From contig JADJAG010000012.1 of assembly GCA_016704325.1 (NCBI GenBank), positions 238,439 through 302,438 on the forward strand: 64,000 nt of DNA, written 5' to 3'. The notes under the pieces are model-generated. The model searched no databases and was not told the DNA's origin. It saw nothing but the letters and a program-made list of their open reading frames with translations. The position numbers and the translations under genes are program-made. This stretch comes from Chitinophagaceae bacterium (lineage in GTDB: Bacteria; Bacteroidota; Bacteroidia; Chitinophagales; UBA10324). Every line of letters begins with the position of its first letter. Position 1 is the stretch's first letter. Positions 54,813 through 63,889 of this stretch are shown here, piece after piece.

Positions 54813-54992
54813 TTATATTATTTCCTCAGCATGTACCCTTGAAAAACTTTGCAGTTTTTTTACCAATTCAATCTTCTGCTGCAACCCATCCAGCGGATCC
54901 TTAAAAAGGAAAACACCAGTATCCCTTGCAAAGGCAACCATTGCTTCAAACAACCGGAAGTTCTGCTCAGGATCAATTATTTCTTCACGCAT
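54813..54992 (-). CDS. Small protein of unknown function
   Basis: A 59-codon frame from ATG 54992 (MREEIIDPEQNFRLFEAMVA) to TAA 54813. The sequence is helical and amphipathic and looks natural (FARDTGVFLFKDPLDGLQQKIELVKKLQSF). No family is recognised and no partner is certain, but another short frame lies upstream on the same strand. Size and pairing would fit a toxin-antitoxin remnant; this is conjecture. Confidence 0.45.
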   Translation of the reverse strand: MREEIIDPEQNFRLFEAMVAFARDTGVFLFKDPLDGLQQKIELVKKLQSFSRVHAEEII

Positions 54993-55116
54993 TATTCTCC
55001 GTTCAGTCTTATGAAGTAAGTTATAGTCTTATCTAAAAGCGTTTTGTGATTCAGCCCTTTGTTTTAAGAAATCAAATTAATGGAGAAACAGTCAACATAA
55101 ATAACATACTCCACTA

Positions 55117-55287
55117 TCAAAATACCTTTAAATCCAAAAAACTAAATCTGATTATCCCATCCACAAAAAAAAAGCGGTATGCGTCTTCTCCTTCTTCAAA
55201 ATCGATTATCAAAACCAATTCATCTCTATCAGCTAAAAAAACAATCTCCGGATTGAAAATAATCCCCTCCGGCTTCGCCGCAACCAT
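55117..55287 (-). CDS. Possible small protein
   Basis: A 56-codon frame (MVAAKPEGIIFNPEIVFLAD... ending FSFLDLKVF). The start lies within a TTAAATGG/GCGGCGAAGCCG repeat, so the true start may be lost, but the part after PEGIIFNPEIVFL reads like protein (strand-rich, acidic turn DFEEGEDAY). It could be the remainder of a longer gene cut by the repeat. Confidence 0.3.
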   Translation of the reverse strand: MVAAKPEGIIFNPEIVFLADRDELVLIIDFEEGEDAYRFFFVDGIIRFSFLDLKVF

Positions 55288-55427
55288 TCAACCATTTAGC
55301 AATTTAACCATTTATCCATTCCTCCCTCAACCACCAAAACCCTAAAGCCACCCTTAACCCGAACAATAATTCCCAAACCACCTGAATTTTCTATAATTTT
55401 GAGCACCTAAAAAATTACCACAGGAAC

Positions 55428-56548
55428 ATGGGTTATATAAAAGATAAATTTGCCGCCAAAGCCACTCCATTAGCGGCTGAAATCAAAGAGCTGATAAAGA
55501 ATAATAGTGAAACCGTGCTGGGTTCTTATAATGTAGGGCAAGCTTATGGTGGAATGAAAAGCATTATCGCTTTAGTTACAGAAACATCCTTGCTCGACGC
55601 CAATGAAGGCATCCGGTTTCGTGGCTACACCATTCCTGAATCGGTATTATGGCCATGCAGACGGAATCGAATTTTGCGCGTGCCTACCGGGATGGCATCA
55701 ACAAGAAGGAATACTGGGATCCCATGTATGAAGATGTGATGACGCTGATAGCGCGCTTACCGCGTGTGGCTGCTTACATCTATCGCCGTTCTTACAAGAA
55801 AGGAAAGCACATTGAACCCAATCCGGACCTCGACTGGTCAGCCAACTTCGCTCATATGCTCGGTTTCGATCAGCCCGACTTTTACAGTTATATGCGGTTG
55901 TTCCTTACCATACATGCCGACCATGAAGGCGGGAATGTTTCAGCACATGCTACCCACCTGGTAGGATCTACCCTGAGTGATGCCTACCTGGCGTTTGCTT
56001 CCGGAATGAATGGGCTTGCAGGCCCTTTGCACGGACTGGCCAACCAGGAAGTGATCCGCTGGATATTGGAGATGAAGAAGAAAATCGGAAAAGGGAAGCT
56101 GACTAAAGAAGATATTGAAAACTATATCCGCAAGACGCTGACAGAAGGCAAGGTGGTGCCCGGTTACGGACATGCCGTATTGCGCAAGACGGACCCACGC
56201 TTCCTTGCACAAATGGAGTTTGCTAAAATTCATTGTCCGGATGATGAACTGGTAAACATCGTATGGAAAGTTTATGAAGTGGCACCGACCATTTTAGGAG
56301 AAAGTGGAAAGATCAAAAACCCATGGCCGAATGTAGATGCACACTCCGGCTCTTTGCTGGTTCACTACGGACTGGTAGAATATGATTTCTATACGGTACT
56401 TTTTGGCGTGTCGCGTGCATTGGGCGTGCTTGCATCCCTAATCTGGGACCGTGCACTGGGCCATGGTATTGAAAGGCCAAAGTCTGTGACGACAGGATGG
56501 ATCAAGGATTTTATTGCAAAGCAGGAAGCAAAAAGGAAGCTTCGGTAA
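55428..56548 (+). pseudogene. gltA: Citrate synthase, eukaryotic type, with internal deletion
   Basis: The first frame has the N-terminal part (GYIKDKFAAKATPLAAEIKELI, SLLDANEGIRFRGYTIPE). The second starts in IGIMAMQTESNFARAY and goes on to the end with DWSANFAHMLGFD, TIHADHEGGNVSAHATHLVGS, AGPLHGLANQEV, the catalytic PGYGHAVLRKTDPR and DAHSGSLLVHYG. Mitochondrial-type citrate synthases have about 65-75 more residues between these parts (LPEGLFWLLLTG region). Thus some 200 bases are missing at about 55639-55641, and the frame changes as well. As it stands the gene cannot yield a normal enzyme; a misassembly is possible. Confidence 0.85.
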
Positions 56549-56595
56549 CAACTACTGCTACAGAATAAAAGTTAGAACAATATTTTCAGCATTCT

Positions 56596-56628
56596 AAAGC
56601 GCCTTCAAAATACCGGAGACGCTTTTTT
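56596..56628 (+). terminator. Likely terminator of the citrate synthase gene
   Basis: AAGCGCCTTC...GGAGACGCTT forms an imperfect stem and is followed by TTTTTT, 48 bases after the stop codon. Confidence 0.6.
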
Positions 56629-56785
56629 AATGTTGCCTTTCAAAGAACTAACCTTGCTGATATTCTTATAGTAAATTTTTTAGATGACAAGTCTTTTGTG
56701 TTATGTCCTTCTTCATCTCTTTAAGTAAAATATTTCACGTGTAAATCAGCGTCGCGCAAGCATTCAACCCTATTAACAAATAATA

Positions 56786-58690
56786 AAGACAGACGGATGT
56801 TTTGTCTTAAGTCTTACGTCTTAAGTCCTTCGTCTAACCTATTTCGCCCTTATTCTAAAAAAAATACTTCAAGAGCATTACAGAGTCGTGCCACCACTCA
56901 ACCCTTATAACAAACCTTGAAGACCTTCCCGCTAGTGGGGGCACGACTGGCAACGGTCTCCGAGTCGTGCCACCACTTTGTTTCTGCAGTTGAAGGTTAA
57001 ATAGTCCCTCCGGGTGGTGGAACGACTATTGGAATCATACTGCAAATCATTCTAAGAGCGTGACAAAGTCGTGCCACCACTCAGCCTTCATAACAAACCT
57101 TGAAGACCTTCCCATGAAGTGGGGGCACGACTGGCAACAGTCTCCGAGTCGTGCCACCACTTTGCTTCTGCAGTTGAAGGTTAAATAGTCCCTCCGGGTG
57201 GTGGAACGACTATTGGAATCATAATACAAAGCATGTAAAAAAAGTTACAAAGTCGTGCCACCCTTTAACACCGAAGATAAATGATGCGCATCAGTGCTGG
57301 TCTTAAGTCTTAAGTCTTACATCCTTCGTCAAACTTACTTCGTCCTCTTGCTAAAAAAATATCTCGAAGGTATTGCAGAGTCGTGCCACCACTCAACCTT
57401 CATAACAAACCTTGAAGACCTTCACATGAAGTGGGGGCACGACTGGCAACGATCTCCGAGTCGTGCCACCACTTTGCTTCTGCAGTTGAAGATTAAGTAA
57501 TCCCTCCGGGTGGTGGAACGACTATTGGAATCATACTGCAGATCATTCTAAAAGCGTGACAAAGTCGAGCCACCACTCAACCTTCATAACAAACCTTGAA
57601 GACCTTCCCATGAAGTGGGGGCACGACTGGCAACGGTCCTGGAGTCGTGCCACCACTTTGCTACTGCAGTTGAAGGTTAAATATTCCCTCCGGGTGGTGG
57701 AACGACTATTGGAATCATAAAGTGAAAGATATTGATCACATAGCAGAGTCGTGCCACCACTCGGCCCCTATAACAAACCTTGAAGACCTGCACATGAAGT
57801 GGGGGCACGACTGGCTACGGTCATGGCATGCCACCCTTTAACATCGATGATAAATGCGCATCGGTGCTTGTCTTAAGTCTTACATCCTTCGTCTAACTTA
57901 CTTCGTCCTCTCACTAAAAAAATATCTCAAGAGTATTGCAGAGTCGTGCCACCACTCAGCCCCTATAACAAACCTTGAAGACCTGCACATGAAGTGGGGG
58001 CACGACTGGCTACGGTCATGGCATGCCACCCTTTAACATCGATGATAAATGCGCATCGGTGCTTGTCTTAAGTCTTACATCCTTCGTCTAACTTACTTCG
58101 TCCTCTCACTAAAAAAATATCTCAAGAGTATTGCAGAGTCGTGCCACCACTCAGCCTTCATAACAAACCTTGAAGACCTTCCCATGAAGTGGGGGCACGA
58201 CTGGCAACGGTCCTGGAGTCGTGCCACCACTTTGCTACTGCAGTTGAAGGTTAAATATTCCCTCCGGGTGGTGGAACGACTATTGGAATCATAAAGTGAA
58301 AGATATTGATCACATAGCAGAGTCGTGCCACCACTCGGCCCCTATAACAAACCTTGAAGACCTGCACATGAAGTGGGGGCACGACTGGCTACGGTCATGG
58401 CATACCACCCTTTAACATCGATGATAAATGCGCATCGGTGCTTGTCTTAAGTCTTACATCCTTCGTCTAACTTACTTCGTCCTCTCACTAAAAAAATATC
58501 TCAAAGGTGGGCGGCCCGGGGCCGGGGCCCCAAGGTCTGGTGTAATACATAAGTGAAATATTGATCATAGCAGAGTCGTGCCACCACTCAGCCCCTATAA
58601 CAAACCTTGAAGACCTTCCCATGAAGTGGGGCACGACTGGCAACGGCCATGGCATGCCAGTCTTAAGTCATACGTCTTACGTCATGCCGC
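56786..58690. repeat. Palindromic repeat array C
   Basis: About 1.9 kb of modules that are the complement of array A: AGTCGTGCCACCACTCAGCC, TTCATAACAAACCTTGAAG, ACCTTCCCATGAAGTGGGGG, CACGACTGGCAACGG and GGGTGGTGGAACGACTATTG. GTCGTGCCACCAC occurs around fifteen times. A larger unit with ACATCGATGATAAATGCGCA, TGTCTTAAGTCTTACATCC and TTACTTCGTCCTCTCAC recurs 195 bp apart at 57841 and 58036 and again at 58415. Open frames in it (with MKWGHDWQ) are by-products of the repeat. A GC-only stretch at 58505-58545 is out of character. Confidence 0.9.
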
Positions 58691-58859
58691 CTGTCCTGGC
58701 TCCTGGCTCCTGGTTCCTGGTTCCTGGTTCCTGCCTCCTGCCTCCTTCTTCCCAAAAATTTCACTACGTTTGATCAATGAGATCAGCCATCACATCGCTG
58801 GAGCAAATTTCCCGTCAACTGGAGCCGCCGGCAGGCAAGCGCGATACTGTTAGAAAAAA

Positions 58860-60215
58860 GTGATTGATTATTCAGAGCACTTTATAAATCATATAGAAAC
58901 ATTAAAAGCATTTGATGTAAGTGCTGCAGATGGATTCGGATTATTTGGCTCGCCCATATCAGATGAAGGGATTGATATTGAAATGGCATTAAAACTACTT
59001 AGACAGGAAGTTGATCACTCCGGCCTCAATCCTGCTTCCGGAGGCCATCTGGGATATATTCCGGGTGGAGGCATTTATTATGCCGCGCTGGGAGATTACC
59101 TGGCTGATGTTTTCAACCGTTATGCAGGAATTTACTTCGCCTCTCCCGGTGCCGTTCGCCTGGAGAACAGCCTCATTCAATGGATGTCTTCTTTAATGGG
59201 CTATCCTGCCGGCGCTGTCGGCAACCTTACTTCAGGTGGCAGCATTGCAAACCTGATGGGCATCGTATGTGCGCGGGATGCTTCGCAGATCAAAGCCCGT
59301 GATTTTGAGAAGGCAGTGATCTACCTGTCAAAGCAGGTTCATCATTCTGTAGATAAGGCCATTCGCATAGCAGGATTGAAAGAATGCATCATTCGTTATG
59401 TGTCGTTGGATGATCATTACAGGATGAAAGCCGATGACCTTGAACGGATGATTGTGCTCGATAAAACCAACCGGCTGATACCTTTCCTGGTAGTAGCCTC
59501 TGCCGGCACTACGGATACAGGGGCCATCGATCCACTGGAAGAGATAGGTGCCATTGCAAAGAAACAGGAACTCTGGTATCATATTGACGGTGCCTATGGT
59601 GGATTTTTTATGCTGACGGAATCAGGTAAGTTAAAACTGAAAGGCATTGAACAATCCGATACGCTGGTAATTGATCCGCACAAGTCATTGTTTTTACCAT
59701 ATGGAACAGGTGTACTCTTGGCACGTGACCGCACCCAACTGAATGCTTCTCATTTTTATGCCGCTAATTATATGCAGGACACACTACAAGCTACGGAAGA
59801 AGTATCTCCGGCAGACCTGTCACCTGAACTTACCAAACATTTTCGCGGATTACGGATGTGGTTGCCCCTGAAGTTACTTGGATTGAAACCATTCAGGGCT
59901 TGCCTTGAAGAAAAATTATTGCTGGCAAAATATTTTTATGAGGAAGTGCAGCAGCTTGGATTTGAAACAGGACCTGAACCGCAACTGTCTGTTGTTACGT
60001 ACCGTTATGTTCCCAAATCAGGAGATGCCGATGCCTTTAATAAGAAACTGGTGGAAGCCGTACAGCAGGATGGCAGGGTGTTTATTTCCTCTACTTTACT
60101 CGATGGAAAATTTACATTGCGTGCCGCCATTGTTTCTTTCAGAACACATTTGCAAACTATTGATTTGTTGTTGCTGGTATTGAAGGAAAAGGTGGCGTTG
60201 CTGGAGAATTCGTAA
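58860..60215 (+). CDS. PLP-dependent group II amino-acid decarboxylase
   Basis: A 451-residue enzyme of the aromatic-amino-acid/glutamate/tyrosine decarboxylase group. It has NPASGGHLGYIPGGG near the start, NLTSGGSIANLMGI, the PLP-stacking His in SKQVHHSVDKAIRIAG, ASAGTTDTGAIDPL, HIDGAYGGFFML with the PLP Asp and the Schiff-base Lys in VIDPHKSLFLPYGTG. Substrate is open; the sequence is closer to tyrosine/phenylalanine-type enzymes than to GadB. Start GTG 58860, because an in-frame TAG lies six bases upstream. A TACGTTTG box at 58765-58772 may be its promoter. Confidence 0.88.
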   Translation: MIDYSEHFINHIETLKAFDVSAADGFGLFGSPISDEGIDIEMALKLLRQEVDHSGLNPASGGHLGYIPGGGIYYAALGDYLADVFNRYAGIYFASPGAVRLENSLIQWMSSLMGYPAGAVGNLTSGGSIANLMGIVCARDASQIKARDFEKAVIYLSKQVHHSVDKAIRIAGLKECIIRYVSLDDHYRMKADDLERMIVLDKTNRLIPFLVVASAGTTDTGAIDPLEEIGAIAKKQELWYHIDGAYGGFFMLTESGKLKLKGIEQSDTLVIDPHKSLFLPYGTGVLLARDRTQLNASHFYAANYMQDTLQATEEVSPADLSPELTKHFRGLRMWLPLKLLGLKPFRACLEEKLLLAKYFYEEVQQLGFETGPEPQLSVVTYRYVPKSGDADAFNKKLVEAVQQDGRVFISSTLLDGKFTLRAAIVSFRTHLQTIDLLLLVLKEKVALLENS

Positions 60216-60329
60216 TAATGATATTCATAGAAAAATAGCCATTTCCTTTTTGACTAAGTCACCGGATGACTAATCCGAACGCCTTATCATGAATTGTACC
60301 TGAACACTTTCCTACTTCATACTTTTCGT

Positions 60330-60337
60330 TAGTTTTG
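60330..60337 (+). promoter_or_regulatory. Bacteroidota -7 box (TAGTTTTG)
   Basis: TAGTTTTG fits TAnnTTTG. TTTC at 60308-60311 stands at about the spacing of a -33 element. The ATG of the T9SS protein gene follows 20 bases downstream. Confidence 0.5.
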
Positions 60338-60357
60338 CTCTGTACAAAACATACACT

Positions 60358-61266
60358 ATGCGAAAACATGTACCTGCCATACTCATTATTGCCTGTATTG
60401 CCTTTTGCTCGATATCTGCACCAATCACACTCAGCGCCCAAAATCCGACTCCTAATGCAGGATTTGAAGAATGGACGGAAGTGGATTTATTCAGCAACTT
60501 TTTTATTCCCAACAGTTGGGATAACCTCGACTCTGCTACTGCTTTACTGGGCATACTCACCTGCCAGCGCACTACCGATGCACATAGCGGAAGCTATGCC
60601 GTTAAACTGGTTACCTATGCAATTGTTACTTTCAATGATACTGTGAATGGCATCGTGACCACCGGTAACCTCATCATCACACCACCTTACGGAATTGAAG
60701 GCGGCATTCCATATACAGAACGGCCCGACAGCATAGCCTGCTGGGTGAAGTATCAACCCGTCGGAGGCGATTCCACCATGATTCAGTTCAGCCTCCTCGA
60801 AGCTTCCGGTGATACAGTCGGCATGGCCATATTGAGGATCGGCGCAACGGTTTCCAATTACACCCGCTTTAGTGCACCTGTTAACTATTACTCTGCTGCC
60901 ACACCTTCTTTATCTCGTTGGATGATGTCAAGCAGCAATGGTTACAAAGCCATACCGGGTTCCACATTATATATTGATGACCTTTCCCTGCTTTTTACTA
61001 CCGGTGTAGAAGAAGTGCAAAATGCATCCGGCATGCAAATCGTAAATTCCCTGGTTACCGATCAAATTCTGCTTTCCAATCCAAAAAATTACTTCGGGCA
61101 ATTCCGTTTGTATGATGCCATGGGATCGTTGCAGGTAACAGCTCCTGTTACACATACTTCAGAGCAATTTCAATTGCCGCGTTTAACAAATGGTATGTAC
61201 TTCTGTGCTGTAGTCGGCGACGACGGTGCCATACTGCTTCAAAAGAAAATAGTGGTACAACAATAA
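60358..61266 (+). CDS. PCMD-like exported protein with T9SS tail
   Basis: A 302-residue protein: signal peptide (MRKHVPAILIIACIAFCSISAPITLSAQ), a beta-sandwich domain starting NAGFEEWTEVDLF...PNSWDNLDS with TTDAHSGSYAVKLVT and GSTLYIDDLSLLF, and a T9SS-like end (LLSNPKNYFGQFRLYDAMGSLQVT... GMYFCAVVGDDGAILLQKKIVVQQ). The order N-x-x-FE-x-W...W...G-x-x-S...DD resembles the putative carbohydrate metabolism domain (PCMD). It probably binds glycans at the surface. The TonB receptor starts five bases after its stop, so the two form an operon. Confidence 0.82.
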   Translation: MRKHVPAILIIACIAFCSISAPITLSAQNPTPNAGFEEWTEVDLFSNFFIPNSWDNLDSATALLGILTCQRTTDAHSGSYAVKLVTYAIVTFNDTVNGIVTTGNLIITPPYGIEGGIPYTERPDSIACWVKYQPVGGDSTMIQFSLLEASGDTVGMAILRIGATVSNYTRFSAPVNYYSAATPSLSRWMMSSSNGYKAIPGSTLYIDDLSLLFTTGVEEVQNASGMQIVNSLVTDQILLSNPKNYFGQFRLYDAMGSLQVTAPVTHTSEQFQLPRLTNGMYFCAVVGDDGAILLQKKIVVQQ

Positions 61267-61271
61267 CTGCC

Positions 61272-63757
61272 ATGAAATTGTACGTAACAATTTTTTGTTC
61301 AAGCAACATCGCACGGCTGAATTCCTTACTGTTCTTTTTGTTTGCAGGAGCAGCAGCCTACTGCCAATCTTCCGGAACATTAAAAGGCGTGGTAATGGAT
61401 GCGCAAACACGCAATGCCATAATCGGAGCGAATATTTTTCTGCAATCCGAAAAAGTGTTGGCACCGCTTCTGATGAAAGCGGAAAATTCACACTGCTGAT
61501 TGCGCCCGGGAAATCAGGTACTGATTTGTTCTTACCTCGGCTATGCCAGCGATACTTTCACGGTAGTGATGGAAGCCGGTAAAACCACTACTTACAATAT
61601 TTTACTCCGGCAGGAAGCGAATGTGCTCGACGACATTGTGATTTCAGCAGGAAAGTATGAACAACGACTGGAAGATGTCACCGTGTCGATGGAACTGCTG
61701 AAACCAAAGATGATTGAAGCGAGAAACACCACCAATGTAACGCAGGTGCTGGAACAAGTACCTGGTTTAAACATACTTGATGAAGAACCACAGATTCGCG
61801 GCGGCAGTGGTTATGCATTTGGCGTAGGCACCCGTGTGCTCACCCTGGTTGATGGTATTCCTATCCTGACGGCAGATGCAGGCCGCACCAACTGGAGTTT
61901 TATCCCGATAGAAAACCTGAACCAGGTAGAAGTAATAAAGGGAGCCGCATCGGTTTTATATGGTTCCTCTGCATTGAGTGGTACCATTAATTTTCTTACT
62001 GCTTATCCGACAAAACCGCATGAAACAAAAGTCCGCATGTACACCGGGTTTTACAGTAGCCCTTCCAACCCGGCAGCCAAATGGTGGAATGGCGCAGCAA
62101 ATTTTTCCGGTTTGAATATCAATCATGCCATGAAGACGAAGTTGTTTGATGTAATAATCGGCGGATGTTTTATACGATCACAATTACATCGGTCCTCCGG
62201 TGGCAGATCCTGCTTTACCTTTTGAGCAGGATAGTCTCAGCAACAGCGATATTGGCGACCGTTCGGGGCGTTTCAATTTTAACCTTCGCTACCGTCCTAG
62301 AAATGTGGATGGCCTGTCCATGGGCATCAATGGCAATGCCATGATAGAACATTCCAACTTCTCGCTCGTGTGGGGCGACGACAGTGCGAAGATCTACCGT
62401 GCTTTTCCTGGTACACTTACCATAACCGACTCCTGGCAGTTTTACCTCGATCCGTACATCACCTATTTCACGCCATCAGGGCTGCGCCACTCACTGAAGT
62501 CGAGAATTTATATGACGAACAGCGACAACAGCAATTCGCAATCCACAAAAAATGAAACGTATTACCTCGAATATGCTGCTTCGAAAGAACTCACACGCAT
62601 CGGACAAACGCATGTATCGTTCGGATTTGTAACCAACCAGTCCTTTGTGCATGCTGATTGCGATGGGCTCAACCGCAGTGGCAAAAGCGATAACCGCATG
62701 CAGAACCCTGCCTCGTTCGCTCAGGTTCGGTAAAAAATTCCGGGATGCTTGAACCTGTCATTCGGGATTTCCGCGGTGAATATACTTTCCAAATCGACGA
62801 CACGAAAATACCGTGAAGCCGATTGGCCGTGCCGGTGCCAACCTGAGGCTGGCGAAGGTGGGTTTCTCCGCTTCTGTTATGGACGGGGTTATCGTTATCC
62901 CACCGTCACGAAAAATACGTATCAGGGGCTTCAGTCGGTGGGATCACTATTTTCCCCAACCCGGAACTACGGCCTGAGACGGATTGGATTGCCGAGATTG
63001 GCGGTGGAAGCAGGGATTCAACATTCGCCGGGTTCACCGGCTACCTAGACCTCGCTGCCTTCCGGCGGGAATACTCCAACACCGTGAGATAACTATGCTG
63101 CCGAGAGACACAGCAGGCCGGCTCGAAGTTCTTGAGTACTGGGGAGGACGAGGTTGGGTGGCCTTGACCTTTCCGTTTCCGGGTGACGGGCAACTTTCCA
63201 CTGCTGTCGGGCTAACTATTCTCACGGCCCCGGTTACACTATACCTCGCCTGGTTGGAGGCCGTTGTGAAGGCTATGCAATCGACAACTTACCGGGAGAT
63301 GGTTTTATTCCAAAGCCATGGAGTTATACCTCCACCGGCTCCGATACCACCGATTACCATTCTTAAATATCGTTTCCAGCACATTGCGAAAGTCGGTGCA
63401 GAGTTTCCTGGCATTCGCTGGCCGTTGGTTTCAGCAGACAGGACTACAACTTTACGGCTGCAGAACATCGATCAGACTTTTTATGACATCGACAGGGCTA
63501 CGGCGCCTTTTGCCAACCGGCTATCACCAACTACCGTGAAGTACACAACAGCGGCACCTCAGGTAGCGATGCGCGCATCAGGTTACCTCTGATTAAAGCT
63601 TACCGTATTGCCATTGTCGCCGATAACCTCTTTAACCTCGAATACTTCCTGCGCCCTGTAAAGATTGAAAGTATGCGTACGTTGGCGCTTCGGTTGAGGC
63701 GGATATTTGAGGGAAGTGACTATAAGTTAATGCATTGTATTTTTGATATGTTTTAAC
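61272..63757 (+). CDS. TonB-dependent outer-membrane receptor (many frameshifts)
   Basis: Pieces in different frames give a receptor of about 800 residues. A carboxypeptidase-like N-terminal domain (GTLKGVVMDAQTRNAIIGANIFL, LICSYLGYASDTFTV) is followed by the plug (VTQVLEQVPGLNILDEEPQIRGGSGYAFG... VEVIKGAASVLYGSSALSGTINF) and barrel strands up to IFPNPELRPETDWIAEIG and YRIAIVADNLFNLEYFLRPVKIES...RLRRIF. Breaks lie near 61450, 61505, 62160 and 62730, and then many times. The last frame runs to 63757, but one more T at 63708 would end it at RRIF. It imports a substrate across the outer membrane, perhaps offered by the preceding surface protein. Confidence 0.85.
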
Positions 63758-63878
63758 AATCAGAAAGTATGGGGAATTGACGCTATAAGCCAGTTCATTG
63801 TAAAACGTTTATGTTAGCTTTCAATCCAACCAAGCGCCCAGCTGTCACATAGCTTTTACATATTTCAACGACATTTTA

Positions 63879-63886
63879 TATCTTTG
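63879..63886 (+). promoter_or_regulatory. Bacteroidota -7 box (TATCTTTG)
   Basis: TATCTTTG fits the -7 consensus. The ATG at 63890 begins four bases later, so the transcript would start at or near the start codon (leaderless). Confidence 0.5.
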
Positions 63887-63889
63887 TGT

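Noticed and set aside
57854..58294. Repeated open frames with the peptide MKWGHDWQ in array C
   Set aside because: They are produced by the palindromic repeat in one reading frame; frame and ends vary between units and no start signals are present.
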